Part shown: positions 46,546 through 59,605 of the stretch, piece by piece | How the letters are laid out: each line of letters opens with the position of its first letter | Numbering within the stretch: position 1 is the first letter of the stretch | Program-made: the position numbers and the translations under genes | Assembly (NCBI GenBank): GCA_011033025.1 | Contig: WFMF01000094.1 | Span: 62,001-126,000, forward strand | DNA length: 64,000 nt | Reading direction: 5' to 3' | Source of the DNA: Beroe forskalii | Taxonomy: Eukaryota; Ctenophora; Nuda; Beroida; Beroidae | Notes under the pieces: generated by a model | What the model was told of the DNA's origin: nothing | Database searches by the model: none | What the model saw: the letters and a program-made list of their open reading frames with translations, nothing else

Positions 46546-49019
46546 ATTATACTTATGAGTTTTTTAAAAAAATTTTTTTTTTTTAAAAACCAAATTAAGT
46601 GAAATCCCAAATTATTTTCTTGCTGATTTAAAATTTCCCGGCAAAAAAAGTATAGCTCAAAAGGTTAAAATTATAAACGTTTTTTTAATTTGGGGTTTCT
46701 TCTTTTTCAAACAAAAAAAACTTTATTGATATATTGAATATTGCTGGTCAATCAGCCTTGATAAATGCTTGCCAACTTGGATCAAGAAGTACTAAAATCT
46801 ACTGGATACAACTAGCTGGTTCATGTTCATATGTGTTTAAACAATTCTATACTTTGTACTTGAATAACAGATGACTTGGGGAAATCGTCATTTTGTCCGT
46901 TCGGCATGAAAATTTGGTCGATTTCAAACTCCCGGGCCTCTGAATAAATCTCGGTTTTCTATTATTCAAGTACAACAAGTACGACTTACTTGAGATTATA
47001 GTATGGGCTAGGAGCGTAGCTTGCCCATACAAAGTAGACAGATTAGTCCCACACATACTAACATACTCAGTCACATCATTTGGAACCGTGTATATCTTGT
47101 TATATCACCAAATAAACCGGTTTATTTTTGTGAAAACGCCATTTTTCGGCGTGTTCCTGGTCAAAAGCCTGAATACCATGCCGGTCACTTTTTTCGTGAT
47201 AACACAAGATACATATTCACAAAGTAGTGTAGTGTTTTACCACTTTTATATTATGAATGTAATTGTTTTGTATTAAAATATACGACTTTTTCTTTTCCAA
47301 ATTTTTTGTTTCGGGATGTGAATTATAGTAATTTTTGAGGAAGGAAGGGAACAATTAATTAATTAATTGATTAATTAATTGTTACCAAATATAGTTTAAA
47401 TTCATATGTTAACTGTCGCTTCTATATTGACTCTAAATATTCGTCTATTGGGACGCAGAAATATTTTCGTCTTAAAACGAAAATTCCGACCGAATTTTTT
47501 GACAGTGCGATATTTACACCTCTTTTTAAAGTTTTTATTTCAATATAATATGACAAACATATATAAATGAATGACTGTGGTGAGATTGATTTGACCTCTA
47601 AAATATGATTCGTGTACTTTTGACCCAATGTGTATTGTGCTATGTTATAACGCAGAGTTATATTTCCCCTTAAAATTGAATGTGTTGGTATATTGATTAT
47701 TAAACATATTTGATAAAATATTTCGTATTATTTCCCCTGCTATTATTTTCAAAATCTTAAACAAAAATTCGAATTAAATTTCAAACTACTAAATTAAAAT
47801 CATGAAGTTCTGTCACAGATAGAATTTTATCTCGATTAATAGCAATAGAATTGAATATCGTTTACATTCCATTCAAACTCCATTCCCTTTCCATATATCA
47901 ATCAATGTCTTGAAACCTTATTTCATCTCACTAAACTCATAGGTCATGTCACTGTCAAGCCATTGCCATGAATTGGAAGGGATGAAAAAGATCGCAGGAT
48001 TGAGGATTGCAACTGGAACCATATCCTGATGAGATCATCTATGGTAAGTCCTGGTGAGTTTCCTTCATAGCAGATATCATCATTGTAATGATGGTAAATT
48101 AGAAATTATTTTTGTCAAATTGGGCGATGAGTTTGCTGATTGCTCGCCTGTTTCGCCTTTCAGCAAGGGATAAAAAATCAGCGTACAAACAAACATACTT
48201 CTAGACTTCAGCTGACCTTCTGGGCCCTATCAAACCCCGCTAATATCTCTCCTTCAGGGTACATTCTACAAGTTACCATAACCAACCAACTTCACTTAGA
48301 TCATTCTCATTGTTTCAGAAAGCGCACAATGAATGGCGGTTCATCATTGATACGCCCCTTATTTTAAACATTCTGTTTCTTCCAGAGAAAATTTAGGCAA
48401 ATTTTGGGCGTGTTTTAAAAATTTAGGGCCGTATATGCTAATGAGGATAAGATAATTGGGGGGGGGGGGGCTATTTGAAGTTAAGCCCAAAGCTTAAAGC
48501 GGGGGTTTCTCCACAAGGAACCTGTCCCTAAATGTCCCCTTAAGTGAGAAGATGTTCTAGCAGAATTGTCATGGAATGGTCATGATCTACATGGGGGTTC
48601 CTCTTCATTTTTGTCATGGATTTCCCGGAATTTCCGTCGATTAAAGTATCATTGGCAGGAGCATTGGAGAGCGCTACGTCGCCTTGTGGCTTGCTTTATG
48701 TTTACTCAATATGCATTATACAGTTAGGATGACGTAATTGTAATAGTACAGAGTAGCTAATAGTGCACACCGAACCGCCTATTTGGTAGGAGGAAGCTTT
48801 ATCCGTATCATGGAATCAAAGATACTGTGCAAGATATAAATGCGGCTGAGACGGGTTGGGATAAATAATGATCATAGTGTCTAACTGATGACGTCATAGC
48901 GCCTATTGTTTCTGTGAGGGTAGAATGTAACCTTATCGTATATTATTATAAGCATAGAACTTACACTAGAGTGTAAAATCATATTACATGTTGGTGTAGT
49001 GAGTATCAGCCTTTGGTGA
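46546..49019. other. Right part of the palindrome loop, no gene recognised
   Basis: AT-rich sequence with a short (ATTA) tract near 47356-47385 and a G10 run near 48460. The longest ORFs are 60-75 codons without recognisable domain. I see no mirror image of the satellite that borders the left arm. Confidence 0.5.
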
Positions 49020-49036
49020 GGCCCTCCCCAACGTCG

Positions 49037-49440
49037 GAGCTCGTACGGTGTTTTCCCAAGTTGTCTCGGGCTTTCACGGTCTTTGCGCGCTTTCACGGGT
49101 TTTGCGGGTTTTCACGGTTTTTACGGGCTTTCCTCGGGTTATTACGGACTTTTTTGCGGATTTTAACAGGCTTTTGCGGGTTAAAACGGGCTTTTGCGGG
49201 TTTTAACGGGCTTTTGCGGGTTTTCACCGGGCTTTAACGGGTTTTTGGGGGTTCTCACGGGCTTTTGCGGGTTTAACGCGCTTTCGCGGGTTTTAACGGG
49301 CTTTTTACGGACTTTTGCGGGTTTTTACGTGCTTTCTCGGGTTTTTACGGGTTTTTACGGTTTTTTACGGGCTTTTGTGGGTTTCTGCGGATTTTTCCTG
49401 ACTTTCACGGCTTTTACGGGCTTTTGTGGGCTGCGTGTAA
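49037..49440 (-). repeat. (CCCGCAAAAG) array, inner end of right arm
   Basis: Reads as TTTTGCGGGTTTTAACGGGC on the plus strand. Mirror of 35600-36005, with the same order of variant units. Confidence 0.85.
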
Positions 49441-49634
49441 AATGTGTGTATCTTTCATGATCTCATGATACTGAGTTATGAAAATACAAACTCAAAAAAA
49501 ACTCTTGACTGAATCTTGATAAAAATCAAAAAGTTATGATATAATTGTCACCAAAACAGCTTAAAATTATATATCAAAAGGTGAATAATGAAGGTATGAA
49601 GATAATTAATTTCATGTCACCAAAACAGCTAAAC

Positions 49635-51125
49635 ATCAGTATCAGCGTATGCCTTAAGACACCTGTGTCAGTATATACCTTGACACCTTCGTCAGTATAT
49701 ACCTTGACACCAGTGTCAACGTATGACTTGACACCAGTGTCAACGTATGCCTTGACACCAGTGTCAGCGAATGCCTTGACATCAGTGTCAGCGTAGGCCT
49801 TGACAACAGTGTCAACGTATGCCTTGACACCAGTGTCAGCGAATGCCTTGACATCAGTGTCAGCGTAGGCCTTGACACCAGTGTCAGCGAATGCCTTGAA
49901 ATCAGTGTCAGCGTAGGCCTTGACACCAGTGTCAGCGAATGCCTTGACATCAGTGCTTCGTTTCCATGTCATCAGTCATCAGTGTCAGCGTAGGCTTTGA
50001 CACCAGTGTCTGCGAATGCTGTGACACTAGTGTCAGCGTATGCCTTGACATCAGTGTCAGCGTATGCCTTGACATAAGCGTCAGCGTATGCCTTGACACC
50101 AGTGTCAGTGTTTGCCTTGACATTAGTGCCAGCGTATGCTTTGACACCAGTGTCAGCGTATGCCTTGACATCAGTTTCAGCGTATGCCTTGACATCAGTG
50201 TCAGCGTATGCCTTGACACCAGCGTCAGTGTTTGCCTTGACATTAGTGCCAGCGTATGCATTGACACCAGTGTCAGCGTATGCCTTGACATCAGTGTCAG
50301 CGTGACAGCGTATGCCTTGACACCAGTGTCAGTGTTTGCCTTGACATTAGTGCCAGCGTATGCATTGACACCAGTGTCAGCGTATGCCTCGACATCAGTT
50401 TTAGCATGTGTTGTGACATCAGTGTCAGGCGTCAGCGTGTGCTTCAACACCTGTGTCAGTATATACCATGACACCAGTGTCAGTATATGCCTTGACACCA
50501 ATATCAGCGTATGCCTTGACACCAATGTCAGCGAATGCCTTGACATCAGTGTCAGCGTAGGCCTTGACACCAGTGTCAGCGTATGCCTTGACATCAGTGT
50601 CAGCGTATGCCTTGACACCAGTGTCAGTGTTTGCCTTGACATTAGTGCCAGCGTATGCATTGACACCAGTGTCAGCGTATGCCTCGACATCAGTTTCAGC
50701 ATGTGTCGTGACATCAGTGTCAGGCGTCAGCGTGTGCTTCAACACCTGTGTCTGCGTATGCTGTGACACTAGTGTCAGCGTATGCCTTGACATCAGTGTC
50801 AGTGTATGCCTTGACATAAGTGTCAGCGTATGCCTTGACATCAGTGTCAGCGTATGCCTTGACACCAGTGTCAGCGTATCCCTTGACATCAGTGTCAGTA
50901 TATGCCTTGACACCAGTATCAGCGTATGCCTTGAAATCAGTGTCAGTGTTTGCCTTGACACCAGTGTCAGCGTATGCCTTGACATCAGTTTCAGCATATG
51001 TCGTGACATCATTGTCAGCGTATGCCTTGACACCAGTGTCAGCGTATGCCTTGACACCAGTGTCAGCGTATGCCTTGACACCAGTGTCAGCGTATGCCTT
51101 GACACCAGTATCAGCGTATGTCTTG
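49635..51125 (-). repeat. 24/48-bp minisatellite, right arm
   Basis: Same unit as 34609-35395, in reverse and nearly twice as long. A ~300-bp block containing GCGTGTGCTTCAACACCTGT (near 50430 and 50728) is duplicated, showing block-wise expansion on this side. Long ORFs exist on both strands and are rejected as genes. Confidence 0.9.
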
Positions 51126-52555
51126 ACTTACCTGACCTATAACTGGCATCTCCTGATCCTACCTGACCTATAACTGGCATCTCCTGATCCTACCTGACCT
51201 ACTGTCGTCTCCTGATCCTACCTGACCTACTGGCACCTGGACTGATCCTACCTGACGGCTGACCCACTGGCATCTGGACCGATCCTACCTGACCCATTGG
51301 AGACTGGCGTGTCCTGATCCTACCTGAGCCTCCTAATCCTACCGGACCTACTGGTGTCTCCTGATCCTACCTGAGCATCGTGATCCTACCTTACCTACTG
51401 GTGTCTGCTATCCTACTACCTGATCTACTATACCTGATCTACTGGCGTCTTTGGTTCCTTCCTGACCTATAACTGGCATCTCTCGATCCTACCTGACCTC
51501 TAACTGGTGTCTCCTGATCCTACCTGACTTACTGTGTACTGGTGTCTCCTGATCCTACCCGACCTTTAACTGGCATCTCCTGATCCTACTTGACCTACTG
51601 GTGTCTGCTATCCTACCTGATCTACTGGCGTCTCCGGTTCCTACCTGACCTAAAACTGACGTCTCCTGATCCTACCTGACCTATAGCTGGTGTCTCCTGA
51701 TCCTACCTGACCTATAGCTGGTGTCTCCTGATCCTACCTGACTTACTGTGTACTGGTGTCTCCTGATCCTACCCGACCTATAACTGGCATCTCCTGATCC
51801 TACCTGACCTACTGTGTACTGGCATCTCCTGATCCTACCCGACCTATAACTGGCATCTCCTGATCCTACCTGACCTACTGGCGTCTCCTGATCCTACCTG
51901 ACCTATAACTGGCATCTCCTGATCCTACCTGACCTACTGGCTACTGGCGTCTCCTGATCCTACCTTACCTACTGGTGTCTGCTATTCATCCTGATCTACT
52001 GGCGTCTCCGGTTCCTACCTGACCTAAAACTGGCGTCTCCTGATCCTACCTGACCTATAGCTGGTGTCTCCTGATCCTACCTGACCTATAACTGGCATCT
52101 CCTGATCCTACCTGACCTACTGGCTACTGGCGTCTCCTGATCCTACCTGACCTACTGGTGTCTGCTATTCTTCCTGATCTACTGGCGTCTCCCGGTTCCT
52201 ACCTGACCTAAAACTGGCGTCTCCTGATCCTACCTGACCTATAGCTGGTGTCTCCTGATCCTACCTATAACACCTGACCTATAGCTGGTGTCTGATCCTA
52301 CCTGACCTATAACTGGCATCTCCTGATCCTACCTGACCTACTGGCTACTGGCGTCTCCTGATCCTACCTGACCTACTGGTGTCTGCTATTCTTCCTGATC
52401 TACTGGCGTCTCCTGATCCTACCTGACCTATAACTGGCATCTCCTGATCCTACCTGACCTACTGGCTACTGGCGTCTCCTGCTATTCTTCCTGATCTACT
52501 GGCGTCTCCGGTTCCTACCTGACCTATAGCTGGTGTCTCCTGATCCTACCTGTCT
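51126..52555 (-). repeat. ~31-bp minisatellite, right arm
   Basis: Reads CTCCTGATCCTACCTGACC plus variable TATAACTGGCAT or TACTGGTGT remainders on the plus strand. Longer than the left-arm array, with several repeated multi-unit blocks. Confidence 0.9.
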
Positions 52556-52820
52556 CCTTGCCGGCAGTCTGAAGCTTCAGCACGTCATCCCCATGAGTTT
52601 CTTCAATCACCTTGAACTGCTCCTCATCCACAATCTTCAATTCTGCGACAGCCTTCTATTTGTGGAAGTTGGGTTTGGAGAGTCCCACCGCTTTCACAGC
52701 ACCCAAGACCAAGTCCCCACTGTTCACCTTCTGCACGATCAGACGATACTTCTGATGAATCTCGTCCCTCACTTTCATCTTCTTCCGTCTCACAGGATGG
52801 AGAGGAGCTGTAGTAGCCAT
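52545..52820 (-). pseudogene. Small helix-turn-helix-like gene, right-arm copy
   Basis: The minus-strand ATG at 52820 opens MATTAPLHPVRRKKMKVRDE, then HQKYRLIVQKVNSGDL and AVKAVGLSKPNFHK (54 codons to a TAG at 52656). In the same frame beyond the TAG the protein-like sequence continues: KAVAELKIVDEEQFKVIEE and THGDDVLKLQTAC, ending where the minisatellite starts. The basic N-terminus followed by a helix-turn-helix-like segment suggests DNA binding. Both arms share the stop, so it was fixed before duplication, or the gene is read differently than I assume. A TATA-like box lies 37 nt upstream. I do not recognise the family; a transposon-borne regulatory ORF is possible. Confidence 0.6.
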
Positions 52821-52856
52821 GATTGAATTGTGATAGTGATGTAGTGCTTGGCTAGG

Positions 52857-52864
52857 TTTATATA
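52857..52864 (-). promoter_or_regulatory. TATA-like box of the small HTH-like gene
   Basis: The minus strand reads GGTATATAAACC 37 nt before the ATG. The left-arm copy has TATATGAA at this position, a weaker box. Confidence 0.5.
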
Positions 52865-52929
52865 CCATCATGACTATTGACTATGGCACCTAACAAGCAA
52901 TCATGGAATTATATCAGATCTGATTAGCC

Positions 52930-53045
52930 TAATGAGTCTCAGAAAGTCTCGGAAAAGTCTCAGAGAAGTCTTGGAGAAGTATCTGGAGAGTCTCGGAAAA
53001 GTTTCGGAGAAGTCTCAGAGAAGTCTCGGAGACGCTTCAGAGACA
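52930..53045 (-). repeat. ~14-bp GAGACTTCTC repeats, right arm
   Basis: Mirror of 29500-29660, shorter by several units. Confidence 0.8.
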
Positions 53046-53221
53046 TGGTTGGCCTGCTTGGACACTGCCCATCTCTTAGCTTTTTAGCCTCTGGATCCAG
53101 TGACTTCTGATGTTTTGAGTGCAGTGACTCTTTTTTCTTCTGACTTCTGTGTCCAGTCACTCTGACGTTTCTCTTTGTCCAGTGACATCTAACCCATGTA
53201 ACGCTGACACCCGTTATATCT

Positions 53222-56200
53222 CGTTGATACTAAAAGGTGGAACCACCCGAAACCACCCGAAACCACCCGAAACCACCCAACCCACCCGAAACCACCCCCG
53301 AAACCACCCAACATAACTCCGAAACCACACGAAACCACCCGAAACTACCCGAAACCACCCGAAACCATCCGAAACCACCCAACCACCCGAAACCACCCAA
53401 CCCACCCAACCCAGCCAACGGTGGGTTGGGTGGTTTCGGGTGGTTTCGGGTCACTCATATTTAAGTAAAATTTTGGGTCGTTTCGGGCTGGTTTCGGGAT
53501 GGTTTCGAAATTTTAGCATAAATTGGGGAGCTTAAAACACCGAAACCACCCGAAACCACCCAAAACCACCCGAAACCACCCAAAATTCATATTTTGGGTT
53601 GGTTCGGTGGGTTGGGTCGTTTCGGGTAGTTCCAAACAAAGGTAAAATTTTGGCTCGTTTTAAAATTTTTGCATAAATTGGGGAATTCTAACCACCAAAA
53701 TGACCCAAAACGACCCAACCCATCTGAAACTATCCAAAATCCATATTCTAGGTGGGTTCGAGTGGTTTCGAGTAGTTCAATATTAAGTAAAATTTTGGTT
53801 CGTTTTGCACTAGTTTCGAAATTTTTTGCGTAAATTGGGGTATTCAAACCACCTGAAACCAGCCGATTCCACACAAAATATGAATTATGCACTTTGTGCT
53901 GTTTCGTATGGTTTCGAAACAGCCCGAAACAGCCCAAAACAACCCACAACAATCCGAAACCACCCAAACGATGAATTTTGGGTTATGGTGGACTGACGGT
54001 TTCTAAACTGGCAATTGTGATCATATCAATCATTCTCCTCCGATATGTACATTTTGATACTCTGTCGATTTTACGTAAACTTAGTGTGTAGGTAACATTA
54101 CTCCAATCTCCATTATATGATGTATAGCTCTGTTACCAAATAAAATGAGGAAATTTGGTAACTTTCCGAAATTTAATGATCACATGCAATGATGAATCAT
54201 GAACTGATCATGTGCCACTTGCAATGTGCATGGATTACGTTTACTAGCACAATTGCATGGAAGTAGTGGCATAAAGCTCTGCAAATTCTCAAATATTACG
54301 TAGTCATAGACCAGAGATTGTGAGACATCTGAAATCCGTAATTTATATCAACGGCCGTGCTGAAATTCAGCTTGCTGTAGGTACGATATAAGTTATTGGA
54401 TCATGCTGAAAATCAAAGAGAGGCTTGCAAAAGAGATGAAATATCACACACAAACTCGTCCACTCGTTAGGTATAGTTTTCTATTTTGTTACAATTACAT
54501 GCGCTGTTTCTTAATTAGTTAATTGCCAAAACCTCGATACCATGTCCGTATTACCCGACATACAATTCAAGGGCTGCCTGTAATAACTTATCATTGCACA
54601 ATACATATTACACAAGTAACATTTGATACACGTCTGTAAGTGTACATTGTGGGGATTTCTATAGTCCCACGTGATTATATATCAAGTAACATTAACAACA
54701 AATAATGTTGGAATGTAGTATTTGAACATTTTCATAAAGGTGAATAAGATGAATAAGATGAACGTACGGTCGAATTACATGCAAAAAGGTGAATATAAGT
54801 GCACGGGCCGTCTGAGCAATGAAAGTACTGTAATGCAACGAAATGAAGGATTCTTACGCAACCAATGACACATTCGCGATATTTCCCTAACTGCCGCTGA
54901 ACTTGCCCGGGCATGTTATGCGTCGCGCGCGAAAAATAGGCGCAAGAATTGTTACTGTTACTGACAGTGTCAGGGGCATATTGTTCGTGTGGGACTTACT
55001 ATTTGTGCGCGATGTTACCCTCGGCAAAATCTTCCATCATTTCAAACAAATGTCAGATGTTTCGTTGTGAATTATATTTTGAATGTTTTAATGAATCAGA
55101 ATTTGCACACTCGGGCTCAAGTAAAGTGATGCAATCATCATAAGTGATAGTGTTGTTTAAGAACATTTTGGGTCAAAAAAAGTGTTACCACGCATGGTTT
55201 TCAAAAGTTCAAAGCACCTTTGCTCCTTTACTCTTTTACAGTAAAACTTCTCAAACGTTGAATGGTCGTTTGGTTTGCCGTAGACTACAGCCCCAGTGTG
55301 GACGATTTTCTTTAGAAGAACTACCTATTTCTCTGTAGATTAAAACCACCATATATGCAATTACCCGGCCACTGAGGATCTTTCGTGAGCCATTTCACCC
55401 TTTCAACTTATTTTACAATCTGATGCTTCTGACCTATGATTTATGAAGATACATATCAATAACGAGCTAGGCCGTCGGGCTCGTTCTTCGTAGCTCAAGC
55501 TGCCACAGGTCATCAATAAGTCAATACACGTCTTGTTCCTGATTAACGATTTTTAAGTCGAGCTCAGTGTTCAACCCATGTTAATAGTGATAATATAATA
55601 ATGCTGTTATTTCTCCGAACCTCGCTCTTGCATTGAATAGTCGTTGTATTTTGCCACAAGAACTTTCTGTTGGTTTTAAAATTCTTTGAAGATTTATACT
55701 CAAACTTTCAACATTTCCTTTCTAGAAGGGTAAATCTCCCGAGAATGATAGGTATTGGATAATGGATATATCACAGTCAATTCATTGGCCCAGACTATTA
55801 TTCAGTGTCACATGAATATAAAATCTGCCGCAAAATTCGCTCTCCAGGTATTATACATATTATTGATACACGTATGGATTGGGTCACGCTGAATTTGAGC
55901 AGAGCCGTGGACACTGGACATATCCATGAGGAATCTCAATTCTTACTTGCACACATGAAGTGAAATAGCCCATGTCAGTGTCAACTGTGCAACATGCTGG
56001 AGGATGGAAGTCACGCTACTGATACTGTACTACAGTTGTACCATCCGAATTGGAAACTTTTGCCATGGGCTTTCCTTGAATTCACAGTGTATCGGGTTGA
56101 TTCACGTGGGTTGGGTGGTTTCGGGTGGGTTGGGTGGTTTCGGTGGGTTGGGTGGTTTCAGGTGGTTTCGGGTGGTTTCGGTTGGTTTCAGGGGCTATAT

Positions 56201-57001
56201 TGGTGGTTTCGGGTGGGTTGGGTGGTTTCGGGTGGTTCCACCTTTTAGTATCAACGAAAATGTTGTAACAGAGGTGCTACACTTTTAGACGATAATCAGA
56301 TTTTCCAACCTTATCCAGACCAATTGAAAAATTTATTGACAGGCAATAGTATCAACAGTCGAAACTGGTGGTTTCGGGTGGGTTGGGTGGTTCTGGGAAG
56401 GTTGGGTGGTTCCGGGAAGGTTGAATGGTTTCAGGTGGGTTCGGTGGTTTCGGGTGGATTCGGTGGTTTTGGGTGGTTTCGGGGTGTTTTGGGTGGTTTC
56501 GGGTGGGTTGGGTGGTTTCGGGTGGGTTAGGTGGTTTCGGTGGGTCGAGTGGTTTCGGGTGGTTGGGTGGTTTCGGGTGGGTTGGGTGGTTTCGGGTGGG
56601 TTGGGTGGTTTCTGGTGGGTTGGGTGGTTTCGGGTGGGTTGGGTGGTTTCAGGTGGTTTCGAGTCGTTCCACATTTTAGTTAAATATCAGCTGGTTTCGG
56701 GCTGGTTTCGGGCTGGTTTCGTATTTTTGACAAAAATGTTATAGTAAAAACAATGTTTTTGGGTGGTTTCGGGTGGGTTGGGTGGTTTCGGGTGGTTTCG
56801 GGTGTGGGTTGGGTGGTTTCGGGTGGGTTGGGTGGTTTCGGGTTGGTTGGGTGGTTTCGGGTAGTTTCAGGTGGTTTCGGGTGGTTTCGGGGTGGTTTCG
56901 AGGCCTATGTTGAATGGTTTGGGGTGGTTTCTGAGTTGGGTTGGGTGGTTTCGGGTGGTTTCGGGTGGTTTCGGGTGGTTCCATATTTGAGTATCACTTG
57001 G
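53222..57001. mobile_element. 3.8-kb foldback-type element of GAAACCACCC repeats, 8-bp target duplication
   Basis: The left end CGTTGATACTAAAAGGTGG leads into (GAAACCACCC)n at 53236-53410. The right end is (GGGTGGTTTC)n at 56755-56985 followed by an imperfect inverse terminus ending at 57001. The target duplication TTATATCT lies at 53214-53221 and 57002-57009. The left arm of the giant palindrome (near 29318-29335) holds the uninterrupted site. Further inverse termini lie inside (for example CCACCTTTTAGTATCAACG ending at 56259), with repeat blocks at 56105-56240 and 56370-56680, so the element is itself compound. Units of ~170 bp with TTTTGCATAAATTGGGG recur at 53460-53990. No transposase is visible. 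Confidence 0.85.
53990..56090. other. Interior of the foldback-type element, no gene recognised
   Basis: Two kilobases of ordinary-looking AT-rich sequence. The longest ORFs (60-64 codons at 54732-54914, 54949-55143 and 55144-55338) have no recognisable domain. It may be captured host DNA. Confidence 0.5.
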
Positions 57002-57009
57002 TTATATCT

Positions 57010-57606
57010 GAGTCCCAGGCCAGTCATCATTCTGCATTCCAATGCTGAATGAAGTTTTGATTCCACTTTCCACCTGAGTTGAAGCCAGCAATTCAGTCTG
57101 GAATCCAGTTACCTGAGCTCAGTCATATCTGACTGTTTGCGTAACCTCTGACTTAATAACTTGACTCTTTTATTTTGTCCTTTTCAGTTTTGATTCCACT
57201 TTATAACCTCTGATCAGTCTGGAGTTCAGTTGACTTCTGACTTGTCACCTCTGACTTTTTGCCCAGTCTTTTTCTCGTATAACTTTATAACCTCTGATCA
57301 AGTTCAGTTCTCTAACTCTTCACCTCATATCTTTGTGCCCATCTGCTGACTCTTGTTAACTCTCTGAGTCCAAACTCCTCCAATCATTCTGCTGAACTTC
57401 TCACCTCCAGTCACAGCATGTTTGACTATATAGTCACCTTTGAGTTCAGTCTCTTCTGATCCAGTCACTTCGCAGTCAACTCACCTTTAAATCCAAATTT
57501 CGCTTATGAAAACTTATGAATCTTGTCACCTCTGATTCATCTACTCATGCTCTCATGATTCCCGTCCCTTCTCACTTCATAATTTTGTCATAATTAATTG
57601 CTAGTA
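57010..57606 (-). repeat. Degenerate CAGAGGTGAC-type repeats, right arm
   Basis: Mirror of 28640-29330, reading TCACCTCTGACTTNTTGNCC-like phrases on the plus strand. Some blocks are reordered or missing relative to the left arm. Confidence 0.6.
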
Positions 57607-57845
57607 AAGCAATCAATTGGGGTCCTTGAATAGCAGTCAATCCCCTCTGCACAATCAAGAACAGCGTTAGGGACAGCTTGTCCGTGATTTTTTGCTCGAA
57701 ATGGCAGTACAGCCTGCACTGGTTACCGGTAAGGGGTTCTATTAGACTACAAGTGGGGGGGGGGTGTTGAAGCCCAAAAAACAAAGTCCTACCTAACCCT
57801 ACTTTTACCATTATTGGGATAGGTTTTTTGGTTTTTTTTGGGGAG

Positions 57846-58495
57846 TATGCGACTTTTTACCCCCCCGACTTTTTATCCCCCGACCTTTTACCACCCTAAG
57901 TATCATGTGCGACTTTTTACCCCCTCCCCCCCCCCCGTCTTTTTATCACCATTGGTATAGAAATGGAAAGCGTTTTGTTAAGTTCAACCATCTCTAATAT
58001 TAGTGCGTTCCATAATGATTTGCATGTAAGCAATAAATGCCTGCCAGAATAACGAAACTGAAAAACGACTATTATATCGCAACTTGTAATATGAACCACT
58101 CCGGTATTTGTTGCCGCTCGGCAGGGTTCTAGGAGCTTTAGAGGCTTTATAAGAGATAAAAGTATAAACTGGCTTTTCGAAGACTGAGGTCGGCAAATTT
58201 GCGTAGCTTTATAACCCAAGGACAGAAAAATTTCCATAACATGTTCAACTATGGTTGCATATAATCCTCGTTTGAAACATATGAGCATATCAAGAACTAC
58301 AAATGCGACCCTTTTATCCCCCTGCTTGATACCGAGCTCATTTACAATGGGGATAAAAGTGGCAGAAAGTGCGCCTTTTATCCCCTCAGAATACAGTACA
58401 GATCAAAGGCAAAGCAGGGGTAAAAGGTCGCACCTGTACCCTAGGGTGGTAAAAGGTCGGGGGATAAAAAGTCGGGGGTAAAATTCGCATCACCT
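57846..58495. mobile_element. ~650-bp inverted-repeat (MITE-like) unit
   Basis: The ends are ~85-bp inverse copies containing CGACTTTTTATCCCCCGACC and TTTTACCACCCTA (left 57846-57935, right 58405-58495). No target duplication found. A minus-strand ORF of 123 codons (57917-58288) covers the interior and has no recognisable domain. Confidence 0.6.
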
Positions 58496-59074
58496 TTTTG
58501 AGTTACATTTTAGTAATTTCTAGCATCTTTCCAAACGATTTTTTAGGTTAAAATTCGATTGTTTTATTATGTCTACTATGTGACCGTAGATCCACAGGAG
58601 CTTGGTATGTAGCATAAAGACCTATCCTTGGTTTAATTTCGGCCGAAGCATTATAGTTGAAATTTCTATAACTAACATTTTCCTGCTTATTTAATTGGTG
58701 GGGAGTCAATCAAGGTCGTTCAAACATGCAGAAATTTGCCCTTGTGGTTAATTAAAGAAGGCCCAAGCTCTATTCGAAATTTGCCCTTGTGCTTTATGAT
58801 ATCTGGAACCAGATATCATATCCAGGATGTGTGCAATTTGAGGAATTTGAGGAGGAGCCAAGGTACTATTATGGCGAGACAGGGCTGAGGAATCCATAGT
58901 ACTTATAGTGTATGGAACACTGAGGCAGGAGACTAGATGGGCAGGGGCACTTTCAGAGCTAAATTGGGGCAAAGAAGGCTGTACTGGAAAGGAGGACGGT
59001 GGAGGCAGGGGGTGAAACTGAAGTTGGAGGAAGCACTGGTCTTGAAGAAGGTAATATTAGTGCTTATTTTCGAA

Positions 59075-59605
59075 ATGGTACCATTTTTGTTGACAATATT
59101 CTGCCTTTTTTTGAAATGGTACCATTTTGTTAAGGATTTTCGACCCTTTTTTGAAATGGTACCATTTTTTCTTGGCGATTTTAAACCCTTTTGTGAAATG
59201 GTACCTTCTTTTGTTGAAGATTTTTGGCACTTTGCTGAAATGGTACCATTTTTTTGTTGCGTATTTTCGAACCTTTTCTGAAATTGTACCATTTTGGCCT
59301 TTTGCGAAATGCTACTATTTTTCGTTGATGCTTCTCGACCCGTTTCTGAATTGGTACCATTTTTATTGACTATTTTTGGCCCCTTTGAATTGGTACCATT
59401 TTCGTTGATGATTTTCTACCCTTTTTGAAATGGTACCATTTTTTGTTGAGGGCTTTTGACAGTTTTCTGAAATGGTACCATTTTTGTTGCGGATTTTGAA
59501 CCTTTTTCTGAAATGGCGCCATTTTTGGCCCTTTTCTGAAATGGTAACATTTTTTTGATGATTTTTTGACCCTTTTCTAGAATGGTACCATTTTTAAGAG
59601 ATTTT
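59075..59605 (-). repeat. AATGGTACCATT minisatellite, third locus
   Basis: About 12 units in reverse orientation, more diverged than the blocks at 14-18 kb. It lies beside a TTAACCCCCCCATAAACC phrase (59748) like the one beside the first block. Confidence 0.85.

Noticed and set aside
56333-56744. Trp/Gly-rich and Pro/Thr-rich ORFs over 100 codons
   Set aside because: Both strands of the GAAACCACCC repeat are open; low-complexity translation only.
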